The notes: generated from the letters alone by a model not told the origin. A DNA stretch of 64,000 bases from Pseudomonas sp. ICMP22404 (GCF_006227205.1 NZ_VCNG01000017.1:1-64000); one strand, 5' to 3'. Positions 43,478 to 54,203 are shown, numbered from the stretch's first letter. Numbers and translations: made by a program.

Positions 43478-43731
43478 TCTGGGGCTCCTTCGGGTGGGGC
43501 TTTTGCGACATTCTCCTCTGGCTGAGCGGTTCTGTGAATCGCTTCCATCGCAAGCGCCGTCGTTGCTGGCCTACAGCCTTGTCAAGATGCCTGTCTTGTT
43601 CAATGGGTGGCGCAAAAAACGGAAGGTTCCTACGAGTGCTCCGGCGTTTTTCAGTCGTCCTTGAGGTGCGTTTGGGTGGGGGCGCGTTTGGCTGTTAGAC
43701 TCGCCAGTCGTTTTTTCTGGAGTTTGCCGCC

Positions 43732-44640
43732 GTGATCACTTCCCGTCTTCGTACCCTGCGCGACCATATCCGTTGGGCCGTCAGCCGTTTCCATGGGGAG
43801 GATCTGTTTTTCGGCCACGGCACTGACAATGCGTGGGATGAAGCCCGCCAACTGGTGTTGGGCGCGTTGCACCTGCCTTGGGAAATGGCCGATAGCTACC
43901 TGGATTGCAGCCTGGAAGACGATGAGCTGGTCCATGTGCAGCGCCTGCTGCAACGGCGAATCGCGGAGCGTATCCCGGCGGCCTACCTGCTGGGCGAGGC
44001 CTGGTTCTGCGGGATGTCGTTCATTGTCGACGAGCGCGTGCTCATCCCGCGCTCGCCCATCGGTGAGTTGATCGAAAAGCGTTTCGAACCCTGGTTGGCC
44101 CAGGCACCGGCACGGATCCTAGACCTGTGCACCGGTTCCGGCTGCATCGGTATCGCCTGTGCCTATGAATTTCCGGAAGCCGAAGTGGTGCTGGCCGACC
44201 TGTCGTTCGACGCACTGGAAGTGGCCAACCAGAACATCGAGCGCCACGGCGTCGATGAGCGGGTATTCACTGTCCAGGGCGATGGTTTCGAGGGGCTGCC
44301 GGGACAGCGTTTCGATCTGATCGTGTCGAACCCGCCCTACGTCGATGCGGAAGATTTCGCCGACATGCCTCAGGAATACCAGCATGAGCCGGAGTTGGGC
44401 CTGGCCTGTGGCGATGATGGTTTGAACCTGGTACGCCGGATGCTGGCCGAGGCGGCCGACCATCTGACCGAGAAGGGGCTGTTGATTGTCGAGGTGGGCA
44501 ACAGCCAGGTTCATGTCGAGGCGTTGTACCCCGAAGTCGATTTCGCCTGGCTGGATTTCGAACGCGGCGGGCATGGGGTGTTCATGCTCAGCGCCGAGCA
44601 GTGCCGCCAGCATCAGGGCTTGTTCGCTTCGCGGGTTTGA
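43732..44640 (+). CDS. prmB: Ribosomal protein L3 N5-glutamine methyltransferase
   Basis: A 302-aa class I methyltransferase starting at GTG (VITSRLRTL). The S-adenosylmethionine motif is [18 protein letters not shown] and the catalytic glutamine-binding motif is SNPPYVD. PrmB methylates Gln150 of ribosomal protein L3 and differs from PrmC by its N-terminal helical domain. REP copies follow. Confidence 0.94.
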   Translation: MITSRLRTLRDHIRWAVSRFHGEDLFFGHGTDNAWDEARQLVLGALHLPWEMADSYLDCSLEDDELVHVQRLLQRRIAERIPAAYLLGEAWFCGMSFIVDERVLIPRSPIGELIEKRFEPWLAQAPARILDLCTGSGCIGIACAYEFPEAEVVLADLSFDALEVANQNIERHGVDERVFTVQGDGFEGLPGQRFDLIVSNPPYVDAEDFADMPQEYQHEPELGLACGDDGLNLVRRMLAEAADHLTEKGLLIVEVGNSQVHVEALYPEVDFAWLDFERGGHGVFMLSAEQCRQHQGLFASRV

Positions 44641-44669
44641 CTGAAGCGAGATCGCCTGTCAGTTCCCCC

Positions 44670-44758
44670 TGTGGGAGCGAGCCTGCTCGCGAAGGCGTCA
44701 GATCAGTTGCAGGGTAGTGGCTGACACACCGCCTTCGCGAGCGGGCTCGCTCCCACAG
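44670..44758. repeat. REP pair after prmB
   Basis: TGTGGGAGCGAGCCTGCTCG ... CGAGCGGGCTCGCTCCCACA, between convergent genes. The inner bases are GAAGGCG / CGCCTTC, a compensated variant. Confidence 0.9.
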
Positions 44759-44787
44759 GGGATTGCATCCATAGCTATAGCGTGGTC

Positions 44788-45576
44788 TCAGTGCCGCGTC
44801 GCAATCCAGATCAGCAAGCCCGCCTGGAACATGGCAAACGCCACCAGGCAGGTGATGGTGAAGCGCAGGCCGGTGTCTTCGCGCTTGAACTTGTTGACCT
44901 TTTCCTCCTGCTGCTTGAGTTTGACCTCCTGTTCCGCAAGGTTCTGCTCGGCCTGTTGCAGCATCTGCGCGGCTTCGAGGATTTCCACGAACTGCAGCTT
45001 TTCGGTATTCCAGTCTCCTTTCAGGTCGCCGACCTGGGCATCCTTGACGCTGCCCTTGAGGTGCTGGGCGTCGGCATACACCACCTCGAAGCCATGGGCT
45101 TGCAGGAAGCGGTCGCGACGCAGTCGGGTGTCTTCGTTCAGCGCGTCCTTGTTGTTCAGGTCGGCGCCGTCCACCCGGTAGCTTGACCAGCGTTTCTTGG
45201 CCCACGTAATGGCCTGGGCGGCGAGGAAGCGGCCGATGCCACGGTTCATGGGCTCCATCTGCAGGCTGTCCGGGGAAAAATGCAGGCGCTTTTCGACGTG
45301 ATCGGCCCAGACGTCCAGGTGGTTCTGTTCCTTGCGCACGCGCTGGCCCGGCAACTGGATACTCATGCGCAACAAGCTGCGTTCCTTGCTATGGCGCTCG
45401 GCGTAGCTGAATTCGACAAACCGCAGCGGCCGCGCGCCCGTGGCACGGTCCGTCTTGAGCGGGGCCAGCCGGAGCATCTTGTGGTGCTCGGCTTGCACGT
45501 CCGCCCAAGGCAGCTCCGCCGCCGGTGTGGCGGGCGTTTCGGCGGTGGTGTCGGGTGAAGTTTCAGTCTCAGTCAT
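44788..45576 (-). CDS. Hypothetical protein with coiled coil and C-terminal membrane anchor
   Basis: A 262-aa protein. The first ~25 residues are low complexity (Thr/Pro/Ala), and the middle (~30-195) is a soluble domain (FVEFSYAERHSKERSLLRM). Residues ~196-232 are a Gln/Glu-rich coiled coil (LQQAEQNLAEQEVKLKQQEE). A single membrane helix at ~240-257 (TITCLVAFAMFQAGLLIWIA) ends the protein. It lies 64 bp downstream of the alpha/beta hydrolase on the same strand. No function can be named. Confidence 0.8.
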   Translation of the reverse strand: MTETETSPDTTAETPATPAAELPWADVQAEHHKMLRLAPLKTDRATGARPLRFVEFSYAERHSKERSLLRMSIQLPGQRVRKEQNHLDVWADHVEKRLHFSPDSLQMEPMNRGIGRFLAAQAITWAKKRWSSYRVDGADLNNKDALNEDTRLRRDRFLQAHGFEVVYADAQHLKGSVKDAQVGDLKGDWNTEKLQFVEILEAAQMLQQAEQNLAEQEVKLKQQEEKVNKFKREDTGLRFTITCLVAFAMFQAGLLIWIATRH

Positions 45577-45675
45577 AACGGCGAAATCCTGTCCTGGCCG
45601 GCTCGTCGGCAGCCAATGCGCTGTCCGACACCGGTCTATCGGCCACTTTTTCCAAGACTGGAGGGCTAAAAGCGT

Positions 45676-46641
45676 TTAACGGGTCGTTATCGAGTCAATA
45701 AAGGCCAGGATATGAGTGCCGAGGGCCGCCGCCAGGGGCAGGTCGGGGTTCTTGTAAGACGCCAGTTGCCGTTTCTCGTCGTTGGGCACGATACGCATCA
45801 CGTGGTTCATGCCCTCGATCAGGGCCAGCTCGGCGTCGGGTTTGGCCGCCTTCAATTGCCGGGCATCATCGACGCTGACCTGGATGTCGTGACTGCCCTG
45901 GATGATCAGGGCTGGCACTTTCAGCGCGGCGAATGCCCGGGCCGGGTCCTGGCGGAACAGCGAGATCAGGTACGGCTGCACGCTGGGGCGGAAAATGAAC
46001 TGCAACGGCGCTGGCACGTTCGCATCGACGCGACCGGCCTTGAGGCTGTCCAGCAGTTCATTGCTGCGCAACATCAGCGGCGGAGGCAGGCGGTTGCCCA
46101 GTTGCTGGCGCAGCACCTGGTCGATAGGCCGGGCGCTGCCGGCCACCGAGATGACTGCCGCCGCATTGGCCTGGGGGGCGGCGAGGCTGGCGATCAGCGC
46201 GCCCTCGCTGTGCCCCAGCAGAATCAACGGGCCCAGCCGTGGGTCGGCGGCCAGCTTGTGACTCCAGGCCACGGCGTCGGCCACATAGGCCTCGACACTC
46301 AGGTCGCGTTCGTCCGGTGTCGCGGCCAGGCTGGCGGCCACGCCGCGCTTGTCATACCGCACGCTGGCAATGTTGTGTTTGGCCAGCACCCAGGCCAGGC
46401 GCTTGAGGCTGTCATTGCGCCCGCCCTCGGGGTTATTGCCGTCGCGATCCGTAGGACCGGACCCGGAAATGATCAGGACAACCGGCACCGGCGTGTCGGA
46501 TTTGGGCAGTAACAGTGAACCGAAGAGTTCCCCATGGCCGGTATCGAGGCTGATCGGTCTTAGCAGGACCGTCGCCTGGGCCAGGCTGGAAAACAGGCCG
46601 ATCAACAGGGTAAGGCTCAGGACACGCAGGTTTAGCATCAT
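45676..46641 (-). CDS. Exported alpha/beta hydrolase
   Basis: A 321-aa protein from the ATG at 46641 (a second ATG follows directly). It has a signal peptide (LRVLSLTLLIGLFSSLAQA). The nucleophile elbow is GHSEG, the oxyanion region is IISGSGPTDRDGNNP, and the late His is in EGMNHVMR. It resembles periplasmic alpha/beta hydrolases (COG1073 type). It is divergent from aroC. Confidence 0.87.
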   Translation of the reverse strand: MMLNLRVLSLTLLIGLFSSLAQATVLLRPISLDTGHGELFGSLLLPKSDTPVPVVLIISGSGPTDRDGNNPEGGRNDSLKRLAWVLAKHNIASVRYDKRGVAASLAATPDERDLSVEAYVADAVAWSHKLAADPRLGPLILLGHSEGALIASLAAPQANAAAVISVAGSARPIDQVLRQQLGNRLPPPLMLRSNELLDSLKAGRVDANVPAPLQFIFRPSVQPYLISLFRQDPARAFAALKVPALIIQGSHDIQVSVDDARQLKAAKPDAELALIEGMNHVMRIVPNDEKRQLASYKNPDLPLAAALGTHILAFIDSITTR

Positions 46642-46783
46642 CACGCCACTGGTTACGAAGGTGCCGGTTGGACTGGCGGTCACCGATAAGGTTCGAGGAT
46701 GAACTACGCAGTTAGCCTGCGTATACTGGCGCCCATCACGAATCCCAGATTGAGTTTCTCAGCGATTTCACGGAGCACCCTGC

Positions 46784-47875
46784 ATGTCCGGCAATACCTA
46801 CGGCAAGCTGTTCACCGTCACCACCGCGGGCGAAAGCCATGGCCCGGCGTTGGTCGCCATTGTCGACGGCTGCCCGCCGGGCCTGGAGATTTCCCTGGAG
46901 GACCTGCAGCGTGACCTGGATCGCCGCAAGCCCGGTACCAGCCGCCACACCACCCAGCGCCAGGAAGCCGATGAAGTCGAGATCCTGTCCGGCGTGTTCG
47001 AAGGCCGCACCACCGGCTGCGCCATCGGCCTGCTGATCCGCAACACCGACCAGAAGTCCAAGGACTACTCGGCCATCAAGGACCTGTTCCGCCCGGCCCA
47101 TGCCGACTACACCTATCACCACAAGTACGGTGAGCGCGACTACCGTGGCGGCGGTCGCAGTTCGGCCCGGGAAACCGCGATGCGCGTGGCGGCCGGGGCG
47201 ATTGCCAAGAAATACCTGGCCAGCCAGGGCATCGTGATTCGTGGCTACATGAGCCAGTTGGGCCCTATCGAAATCCCGTTCAAGACCTGGGATTCGGTGG
47301 AGCAGAACGCCTTTTTCTGCCCTGACCCGGACAAAGTGCCAGAGCTTGAGGCCTACATGGATCAATTGCGCCGGGACCAGGATTCGGTCGGCGCGAAGAT
47401 CACCGTGGTGGCCGAAGGGGTGATGCCCGGCCTCGGCGAGCCGATTTTCGACCGCCTCGACGCCGAACTGGCCCACGCACTGATGAGCATCAACGCGGTG
47501 AAAGGCGTGGAAATCGGTGCCGGTTTCGCCTGCGTCGCCCAGCGTGGCACCGAGCACCGCGACGAACTGACCCCGCAGGGTTTCCTCAGCAACAACGCCG
47601 GCGGCATCCTGGGCGGCATTTCCTCGGGCCAGCCGATCGTGGCGCACCTGGCCTTGAAACCGACGTCCAGCATCACTACGCCGGGCCGCTCCATCGATAC
47701 TCAGGGCAACCCGGTGGAAGTCATCACCAAGGGCCGTCACGACCCGTGCGTCGGCATCCGTGCCACGCCGATCGCCGAGGCGATGATGGCGATCGTGTTG
47801 ATGGATCACCTGTTGCGCCATCGCGGCCAGAACGCCGATGTAAGGGTCAGCACCCCGGTGCTGGGTCAGCTTTGA
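46784..47875 (+). CDS. aroC: Chorismate synthase
   Basis: A 363-aa flavin enzyme making chorismate from EPSP, the last shikimate-pathway step. Signatures visible are [18 protein letters not shown], then [16 protein letters not shown] and [17 protein letters not shown] lies eight bases before the ATG. The MFS transporter and mtn genes follow on the same strand at short spacing. Confidence 0.97.
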   Translation: MSGNTYGKLFTVTTAGESHGPALVAIVDGCPPGLEISLEDLQRDLDRRKPGTSRHTTQRQEADEVEILSGVFEGRTTGCAIGLLIRNTDQKSKDYSAIKDLFRPAHADYTYHHKYGERDYRGGGRSSARETAMRVAAGAIAKKYLASQGIVIRGYMSQLGPIEIPFKTWDSVEQNAFFCPDPDKVPELEAYMDQLRRDQDSVGAKITVVAEGVMPGLGEPIFDRLDAELAHALMSINAVKGVEIGAGFACVAQRGTEHRDELTPQGFLSNNAGGILGGISSGQPIVAHLALKPTSSITTPGRSIDTQGNPVEVITKGRHDPCVGIRATPIAEAMMAIVLMDHLLRHRGQNADVRVSTPVLGQL

Positions 47876-47909
47876 TGGCTGACCTGCCGACCGCCGTGGC
47901 CTGACGACC

Positions 47910-49055
47910 ATGGCGGCACTGCCGTACTGGCGGCTTTCCAGCTTCTATCTGTTCTATTTCGCCTTGCTCGGTTCGACGGCGCCGTTCCTGGCGCTGTATT
48001 TCGATCACCTGGGATTCAACGCGGCACGCATCGGCGAGCTCGTCGCGATTCCCATGTTGATGCGCTGCGTAGCGCCGAATATCTGGGGCTGGCTGGGGGA
48101 TTACACAGGGCAGCGCCTGGCGATCGTGCGGTTCGGCGCGGTCTGTACGTTGCTGACTTTTTCCCTGATCTTCATCGACAAGAGCTATGCCTGGCTGGCG
48201 ATGGTCATGGCATTGCATGCGTTCTTCTGGCATGCGGTGCTGCCGCAGTTCGAAGTCATCACCCTGGCCCACCTGAGCGGGCAGGCCTCGCGCTACAGCC
48301 AGATCCGCCTATGGGGCTCCATCGGTTTCATCATCGCCGTGGTCGTGCTGGGCCGGTTGTTCGAATGGCTGAGCCTGGACATCTACCCGCTGGCGCTGGT
48401 GCTGATCATGGGGGGCATCGTGCTCGCCAGCTTCTGGGTGCCCAATGCCCAGCCGGTGCAGGGGCCGCGGGTGACGGGCGACGGGTTCCTGTGCCAGTTG
48501 CGCAACCCCGGTGTGCTGGCCTTCTACGCTTGCGTCGGCCTGATGCAGATGAGCCACGGGCCGTATTACACCTTCCTGACGCTGCACCTTGAACGGCTGG
48601 GTTACAGCCGTGGGGTGATCGGCGTGCTGTGGGCCGTCGGCGTGGTGGCGGAAGTCCTGGTGTTCCTGGTGATGAGCCGGATCCTGGCGCGGTTTTCCGT
48701 GCGACGGGTGCTGCTGGCGAGTTTCCTGCTGGCGGCGTTGCGTTGGTTGCTGCTGGGATCATTGGCCGAATTTCTCTGGGTACTGCTGTTTGCCCAGGTG
48801 CTGCATGCGGCGACCTTCGGCAGCTTTCACGCCGCTGCCATCCATTTCGTGCAACGTAGCTTCGGCTCCCGCCAGCAAGGCCAGGGCCAGGCGCTGTATG
48901 CCGCGCTGGCCGGCACGGGCGGGGCATTGGGCGCGTTGTACTCCGGCTACAGCTGGAACGCCTTGGGCGCCACCTGGACTTTCAGCATCGCCAGCGTCGC
49001 AGCTTTCGCTGCAGCCGTTATCATTGCCACACGTATGCAAGAGGACAGGCCATGA
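47910..49055 (+). CDS. MFS transporter (HcaT/phenylpropionate-permease-like)
   Basis: A 381-aa transporter with ~12 membrane segments, beginning YLFYFALLGSTAPFLALYF. The early sequence and the RLWGSIGFI segment fit the MFS_1-like/HcaT group. It starts 34 bp after aroC and its stop overlaps mtnB (ATGA), so it is in an operon with the methionine-salvage genes. Substrate unknown. Confidence 0.9.
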   Translation: MAALPYWRLSSFYLFYFALLGSTAPFLALYFDHLGFNAARIGELVAIPMLMRCVAPNIWGWLGDYTGQRLAIVRFGAVCTLLTFSLIFIDKSYAWLAMVMALHAFFWHAVLPQFEVITLAHLSGQASRYSQIRLWGSIGFIIAVVVLGRLFEWLSLDIYPLALVLIMGGIVLASFWVPNAQPVQGPRVTGDGFLCQLRNPGVLAFYACVGLMQMSHGPYYTFLTLHLERLGYSRGVIGVLWAVGVVAEVLVFLVMSRILARFSVRRVLLASFLLAALRWLLLGSLAEFLWVLLFAQVLHAATFGSFHAAAIHFVQRSFGSRQQGQGQALYAALAGTGGALGALYSGYSWNALGATWTFSIASVAAFAAAVIIATRMQEDRP

Positions 49056-49672
49056 GCCTTACCCGTGAACAGCTTGCCCGGGAAATCATCGATGCCGGGC
49101 GTTTTCTGTATGGCCGCGGTTGGTCCCCGGCCACCAGCAGCAATTATTCCACCCGTCTTGCCCCTGACCAGGCCTTGCTCACCGTGTCTGGCAAGCACAA
49201 GGGGCAGTTGGGCGTTGATGATGTGCTGGCCACTGACCTGGACGGCAACAGCCTGGAACCGGGCAAGAAACCTTCCGCCGAAACCCTGTTGCACACCCAG
49301 CTCTACCGCTGGCGCCCGGAGATCGGTGCGGTGCTGCACACCCATTCGGTGAACGCCACGGTGCTGTCGCGCCTGACGAACGAAGCGTTCATCGATTTCG
49401 AAGACTATGAACTGCAAAAAGCCTTCAGTGGCGTGTCGACCCACGAGTCCCGGGTGCGTGTGCCGATTTTCGACAACGACCAGGACATCGCCCGCCTGGC
49501 CGCCAAGGTCCAGCCGTGGCTCGCCGAGCATCCCGATTGCGTGGGTTACCTGATCCGTGGCCACGGCCTGTATACCTGGGGGGCACGCATGAGTGATGCG
49601 TTGCGCCAGATCGAGGCGTTCGAGTTCCTGTTCGAGTGCGAGCTGAAAACCCGCGCACTCCTGAACCGTTAA
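49052..49672 (+). CDS. mtnB: Methylthioribulose-1-phosphate dehydratase
   Basis: A 206-aa class II aldolase-fold zinc enzyme. Zinc-site histidines are in VLHTHSVNATV and RGHGLYTWG. It dehydrates 5-methylthioribulose-1-phosphate in methionine salvage. It overlaps the MFS gene and is followed 18 bp later by mtnD. Confidence 0.95.
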   Translation: MSLTREQLAREIIDAGRFLYGRGWSPATSSNYSTRLAPDQALLTVSGKHKGQLGVDDVLATDLDGNSLEPGKKPSAETLLHTQLYRWRPEIGAVLHTHSVNATVLSRLTNEAFIDFEDYELQKAFSGVSTHESRVRVPIFDNDQDIARLAAKVQPWLAEHPDCVGYLIRGHGLYTWGARMSDALRQIEAFEFLFECELKTRALLNR

Positions 49673-49690
49673 TTTGCTGGAGTCATTGCC

Positions 49691-50236
49691 ATGAGCAGCC
49701 TGTCCGTTTACCACGTCTCAAGTCCTGACATCCCGAACAAGGTGTTGACCCACTTTGAAGACATCGCCGCGACCCTGGCCGAACAAGGGGTTCGCTTCGA
49801 CCGTTGGGAGGCCGCGATGAAAATCCAGCCTGGCGCGACCCAGGACGAAGTCATCGCCGCCTATCGGAGCCAGATCGATCAATTGATGACCGAGCGCGGC
49901 TACATCACGGTCGACGTCATCAGCCTCAACAGCGATCATCCGCAAAAGGCCGAGTTGCGCGCCAAGTTCCTCGATGAACACCGTCACGGCGAGGACGAAG
50001 TCCGCTTTTTCGTCGCCGGGCGTGGCCTGTTTACTCTGCACATTGATGATTACGTCTACGCCGTGTTGTGCGAAAAGAACGACCTGATCTCCGTACCTGC
50101 CGGTACACCGCACTGGTTCGACATGGGCGAGCACCCGCACTTCGTTGCCATTCGCCTGTTCAACAACCCGGAAGGCTGGGTCGCCAAGTTCACCGGCGAC
50201 GACATCGCCAGCCGTTTCCCACGTCTGGAGGACTGA
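49691..50236 (+). CDS. mtnD: Acireductone dioxygenase
   Basis: A 181-aa cupin. Metal-binding motif [12 protein letters not shown] and the second cupin His in [10 protein letters not shown] are present. With iron it makes the methionine precursor 2-keto-4-methylthiobutyrate; with nickel it makes off-pathway products. GGAG lies before the ATG. Confidence 0.96.
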   Translation: MSSLSVYHVSSPDIPNKVLTHFEDIAATLAEQGVRFDRWEAAMKIQPGATQDEVIAAYRSQIDQLMTERGYITVDVISLNSDHPQKAELRAKFLDEHRHGEDEVRFFVAGRGLFTLHIDDYVYAVLCEKNDLISVPAGTPHWFDMGEHPHFVAIRLFNNPEGWVAKFTGDDIASRFPRLED

Positions 50237-50240
50237 GCTC

Positions 50241-50924
50241 GTGTCGATCAAAGCCATACTCACCGACATCGAAGGCACCACCAGCGCGGTGAGTTTCGTC
50301 TTCGACGTGCTGTTTCCCTACGCGGCGAAGCATTTGCCGGCATTTGTCCGTCAGCACGCCGACCGCGGCGACGTAGCCGGGCAACTGGCTGCGGTGCGCC
50401 AGGACAGTGGCGAGCCGGAGGCAGATATCGAGCGGGTCATCGCGATTTTGCTGGGCTGGATTGCCGAAGACCGCAAGGCCACGCCACTCAAGGCGTTGCA
50501 GGGCATGGTCTGGGAGCAGGGGTATCAGGCCGGGCAATTGAAAGGACACGTGTACCCGGATGCGGTAGAGGCCCTCAAGCGCTGGCATCAGGCTGGCTAT
50601 GGGCTCTATGTGTATTCATCGGGGTCGATCCAGGCGCAGAAGCTGATATTCGGCTGTTCGGAAGCCGGTGACCTGTCGCCACTGTTCAGCGGTTACTTCG
50701 ACACCACCTCAGGGCCCAAGCGCGAGGTCCAATCCTATCAGCGGATCAGCCAAACCATGGGCATTGCGCCGGACGAGATCCTGTTCCTGTCGGACATCGT
50801 CCAGGAACTGGATGCGGCCCAGGGGGCTGGCATGGCGACGTGTGGATTGGCTCGAGAGGGGGGGGAGTTACCTGGACATCTCACCGTGAAGAGTTTTGCC
50901 GACATAAACCCCGAGGGTTTCTGA
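50241..50924 (+). CDS. mtnC: Enolase-phosphatase MtnC
   Basis: A 227-aa HAD-family enzyme converting 2,3-diketo-5-methylthiopentyl-1-phosphate to the acireductone used by MtnD. Motif I is [14 protein letters not shown], followed by [10 protein letters not shown] and FLSDIVQEL. The start is a GTG at 50241 with GGAGG nine bases upstream, four bases after mtnD. Confidence 0.95.
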   Translation: MSIKAILTDIEGTTSAVSFVFDVLFPYAAKHLPAFVRQHADRGDVAGQLAAVRQDSGEPEADIERVIAILLGWIAEDRKATPLKALQGMVWEQGYQAGQLKGHVYPDAVEALKRWHQAGYGLYVYSSGSIQAQKLIFGCSEAGDLSPLFSGYFDTTSGPKREVQSYQRISQTMGIAPDEILFLSDIVQELDAAQGAGMATCGLAREGGELPGHLTVKSFADINPEGF

Positions 50925-50940
50925 GGATCACCGCAAATCC

Positions 50941-51070
50941 TGTGGCGAGGGGATTCATCCCCGTTGGGCTGCGAAGCAGCCCCATGCAGTCAACTCAATC
51001 TGCCTGGTGCACCGAGTTGCCTGGTTTCAGGGCTGCTTTGCAGCCCAGCGGGGATGAATCCCTCGCCACA
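50941..51070. repeat. Long inverted repeat, TGTGGCGAGGGGATT family
   Basis: The outer arms (TGTGGCGAGGGGATTCATCC and its inverse) enclose GGGCTGCGAAGCAGCCC and GGGCTGCTTTGCAGCCC palindromes. The right arm has lost one C (ATCCCTCGCC). It lies between the convergent mtnC and DUF3509 genes; compare 54204-54325. Confidence 0.9.
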
Positions 51071-51096
51071 AAAGCTCAACCGTTAGAACTTCGGCA

Positions 51097-51375
51097 TCAA
51101 GCGCTGTGGTACGTCGGCAGCGCGAAGCGATGCTGGCTTTGCAGCATAGCGATCTGCGGCAGCTCGCTGGCCTGTTCAGCCAAGTCACGACGGATAGCAC
51201 TGATCACCCAGGACAATTGGTCCCCTGCATGCAGCTGGGCGTAGGAAATCGAGCGTTTGAACTGTTTGCCTTCGCTATTGCGCAATGTCAGCAGGATGCC
51301 GCCGTCCGGGCGAGCTTGTGTAGTCACTTCGTAGTTGGAAAACAGGGACGCGAACTTCTCTTGAATCATATTCAT
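51097..51375 (-). CDS. DUF3509-like small protein
   Basis: A 92-aa protein beginning MNMIQEKFASLFSNYEV, from the ATG at 51375 with AAGGAG eight bases upstream. The frame continues upstream into AT-rich DNA that lacks another good start. The layout (beta-strand-rich GGILLTLR, QFKRSISYAQ) fits the Pseudomonas-specific DUF3509 family as I remember it. Function unknown. The 350 bp upstream (51376-51725) hold an AT-rich stretch and no other gene. Confidence 0.8.
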   Translation of the reverse strand: MNMIQEKFASLFSNYEVTTQARPDGGILLTLRNSEGKQFKRSISYAQLHAGDQLSWVISAIRRDLAEQASELPQIAMLQSQHRFALPTYHSA

Positions 51376-51725
51376 ATGACTGCTCCTTGGTGGTGGCAAA
51401 CCGTGGAGGAGAAGTTGCACTGACCATGCCAGCATTGGATCCGCTTTAAATCCTTTTAAAAACAACAAGTTATATTTTTTGTGTTTTTTCGCTTTCGTGC
51501 ATCTTGCATGAATAGCCATCGTGCATCCTGCATTTTGCGTGGTCAGGCAATCATTTTTGGAACCAAATCGATTTCTGACGCTCACGTCTCGCCTGTTCCC
51601 GGCGGTGGATACAAAACATTGCAAAAACCGCGTGTACAGCGCGGCAACCGCTGGGTACTTTCGACCGAACATCGCTGCCAGCCTGAGCGCAGGAACCGAG
51701 ACCCGCAGGTCGAACAGGGAGTTTC

Positions 51726-53552
51726 ATGAGTCGTATACCCAGCGACGCCATTACCTGGGGCATGATGCTGCGCAAGCTGCCTGCCCTCGTCAGCGTCGTT
51801 CCCCGGATCGTCAAGGGTCGCAAGCTCGTCTATGTCCGGGACCCGGCCCAACCCTGCGGCCTGGGCTGGAGCTTCGAACAGGCCACGCAACGCAATCCCC
51901 AGGGCCCGGCATTGCTCTGCGGCGACATGGCCTTGAGTTATGCACAGGTCAACGAGCAGGCTAATCGCATCGCCCATTACTGGTTGGCGCAGGGCATCGG
52001 CAAGGGCGACTGCATCGCGATCTTTCTCGAAAACCGTCCACACCTGCTGATCACGCTGCTGGCGGTGGCGAAGGTCGGGGCGGTCAGCGCCATGCTCAAC
52101 ACCTCGCAAACGGGGGATGCGCTGGTCCATAGCCTGGCGTTGGTTGCGCCGGTCGCGGTCGTGGTGGGGGATGAGCGGGTCCCGGCTTTCGAGGAAGTGC
52201 GCGGCCGCACCGCGCTGTCGAGCGCTCGCACCTGGTGGCTGGCGGACGAGCAAGGCGCCGCTGTCCCTCGGGGGTTCGTCGACTTGCTGGGCAACAGCGA
52301 TGACTACCCCGGTGATAACCCGGCCAGCAGTCGGCAGGTGTTTTTCAACGACCCGTGTTTTTACCTCTACACCTCGGGCACCACCGGGCTGCCCAAGGCC
52401 GTGATATTCCGTCACGGGCGCTGGACGCGCACGTCCACCCACCTTGGCCTGATTGCCCTGGACATGCGGCCCGACGACGTCCTCTATTGCCCCTTGCCCC
52501 TGTATCACGCCACGGGCCTGTGCATGTGTTGGGGAGCGGCGATTTGTGGCGCGTCGGGTTTTGCGATCCGGCGCACGTTCAGCGCCGGCCGGTTCTGGAG
52601 CGATGTACGCCGTTATCGGGTGACCACGCTGGGTTATGCGGGGGAGCTGTGCCGCTACCTGATCGACCAGCCCGCCAGCGTTGAAGACCGGTGCCATGGG
52701 GTGAAGAAGATGATCGGCAATGGCCTGCGGCCGGGCGCGTGGGCTGCGTTCAAGACCCGCTTCGGTGTCGAGCACATCTGTGAGTCGTACGCGGCCAGCG
52801 ACGGCAATATCGGCTTCACCAACCTACTGAATTTCGACAATACCGTCGGTTTTTCCCTGACGGGCTGGGCGCTGGTGCAGTACGACCATGGCAGCGGGAG
52901 GCCGTTGCGCAACCTGCAAGGGCGAATGCAGAAAGTGCCGAAGGGCCAGCCGGGCCTGCTGCTGGCCCGGATCGATGACCAGGCGCCCTTGGATGGCTAC
53001 ACCGACCCAGTCCGGACCGAAGAGGCTATCTGCCGGGATGTCTTCGCCCCTGGCGACCGTTACTTCAACACCGGTGACCTGCTGCGTGACCTCGGCTTTG
53101 GCCACGGGCAATTCGTCGATCGTCTCGGCGACACCTACCGCTGGAAGGGCAAAAACGTTTCCACGACACAGGTCGAGAATGTCTTGCTGCAGCATCCGCA
53201 AGTGGCTGAGGCGGTGGCCTATGGGGTGGAGATCAACGGCAGCGATGGGCGCGCCGGCATGGCGGCGATCACCCCGTCCGAATCGTTGGCAACCCTTGAT
53301 TTCGGCGAGCTGCTGCAGTTTCTGCAAGCCAGGCTGCCGGCCTGTGCGGTGCCGCTGTTCCTGCGCATCAAAGTGAAAATGGACATCACCGGCACCTTCA
53401 AATACCACAAGACCCGGCTCAGGCGCGAAGCCTTCGACCCCTGCGTCATGGGCGACGAGCCGGTCTACGCCTGGTTGCCCGGCAGCAGGACCTACGTGCG
53501 GGTCGACCGCCAGTTGGCGACGCAGATCCAGGGTGGGCAGTTCGACTATTGA
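51726..53552 (+). CDS. Long-chain acyl-CoA synthetase (FadD6/FATP-like)
   Basis: A 608-aa adenylate-forming enzyme. The P-loop motif is YTSGTTGLPKAVIF, A5 is in YAASDGNIGF, and A7 is FNTGDLLRD. The motif DRLGDTYRWKGKNVSTTQVE is typical of the very-long-chain/FATP group. GGGAG lies four bases before the ATG. It activates fatty acids or related carboxylic acids to CoA esters. The ankyrin gene starts 95 bp downstream. Confidence 0.93.
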   Translation: MSRIPSDAITWGMMLRKLPALVSVVPRIVKGRKLVYVRDPAQPCGLGWSFEQATQRNPQGPALLCGDMALSYAQVNEQANRIAHYWLAQGIGKGDCIAIFLENRPHLLITLLAVAKVGAVSAMLNTSQTGDALVHSLALVAPVAVVVGDERVPAFEEVRGRTALSSARTWWLADEQGAAVPRGFVDLLGNSDDYPGDNPASSRQVFFNDPCFYLYTSGTTGLPKAVIFRHGRWTRTSTHLGLIALDMRPDDVLYCPLPLYHATGLCMCWGAAICGASGFAIRRTFSAGRFWSDVRRYRVTTLGYAGELCRYLIDQPASVEDRCHGVKKMIGNGLRPGAWAAFKTRFGVEHICESYAASDGNIGFTNLLNFDNTVGFSLTGWALVQYDHGSGRPLRNLQGRMQKVPKGQPGLLLARIDDQAPLDGYTDPVRTEEAICRDVFAPGDRYFNTGDLLRDLGFGHGQFVDRLGDTYRWKGKNVSTTQVENVLLQHPQVAEAVAYGVEINGSDGRAGMAAITPSESLATLDFGELLQFLQARLPACAVPLFLRIKVKMDITGTFKYHKTRLRREAFDPCVMGDEPVYAWLPGSRTYVRVDRQLATQIQGGQFDY

Positions 53553-53647
53553 TTCTGGCTATGACGGGTACTGAGAAAAAGGGGATGACAGGCCCTGCGC
53601 CGCTCGGGAAACTAGCCGCATTCTCGAAGACTCAAGTGGAGTACCCC

Positions 53648-54166
53648 ATGTCCGATACAAGCCGCCAGATGACCCCGGAAGAGGCCGCGGAATTTGCCGA
53701 ACAGGTGTTCAACGTGGCGCGCCAGGGTGACGCCGCCATGATGGCGGCCTTGCTGAGCAAAGGCTTGCCGCCCAACCTGCGTAACCACAAGGGCGACACC
53801 TTGTTGATGCTGGCCGCTTATCACGGGCACGTGGAAACGGTGAAAGTACTGCTGGAACACAAGGCCGACCCGGAAATCCGCAACGACAACGGCCAGAGCC
53901 CGATTGCCGGCGCGGCGTTCAAGGGCGACCTGGCGGTGGTCTCGGCGCTGGTGGACGGTGGCGCACAGGTGGAAGGTGCCTCCTTCGACGGTCGCACGGC
54001 GCTGATGATGGCGGCGATGTTCAACCGGGTGGCGATCGTCGACTACCTGATCGGCAAAGGCGCGGACCCGAAGGCGAAGGACGCCAACGGCGCCTCGGCC
54101 CTGGACGCGGCCCGGACCATGGGCGCGGCGGATACCACGGCGCAGTTGGAGAAGTTGTTGGGTTGA
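53648..54166 (+). CDS. Ankyrin-repeat protein
   Basis: A 172-aa protein from the ATG at 53648 with GGAG six bases upstream. About four ankyrin repeats follow a short N-terminal helix. Repeat hallmarks are KGDTLLMLAAYHGHVETVKVL, NGQSPIAGAAFKGDLAVV and GRTALMMAAMFNRVAIV. It has no signal peptide, so it is a cytosolic protein-interaction module. Partner unknown. Confidence 0.92.
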   Translation: MSDTSRQMTPEEAAEFAEQVFNVARQGDAAMMAALLSKGLPPNLRNHKGDTLLMLAAYHGHVETVKVLLEHKADPEIRNDNGQSPIAGAAFKGDLAVVSALVDGGAQVEGASFDGRTALMMAAMFNRVAIVDYLIGKGADPKAKDANGASALDAARTMGAADTTAQLEKLLG

Positions 54167-54203
54167 TATCTTTTACGAGTACGGCTCTTCAGTCTGCAAT
54201 ACC

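Noticed and set aside
46736-47911. A 391-codon minus-strand frame opposite aroC
   Set aside because: Shadow of chorismate synthase, with no independent support.
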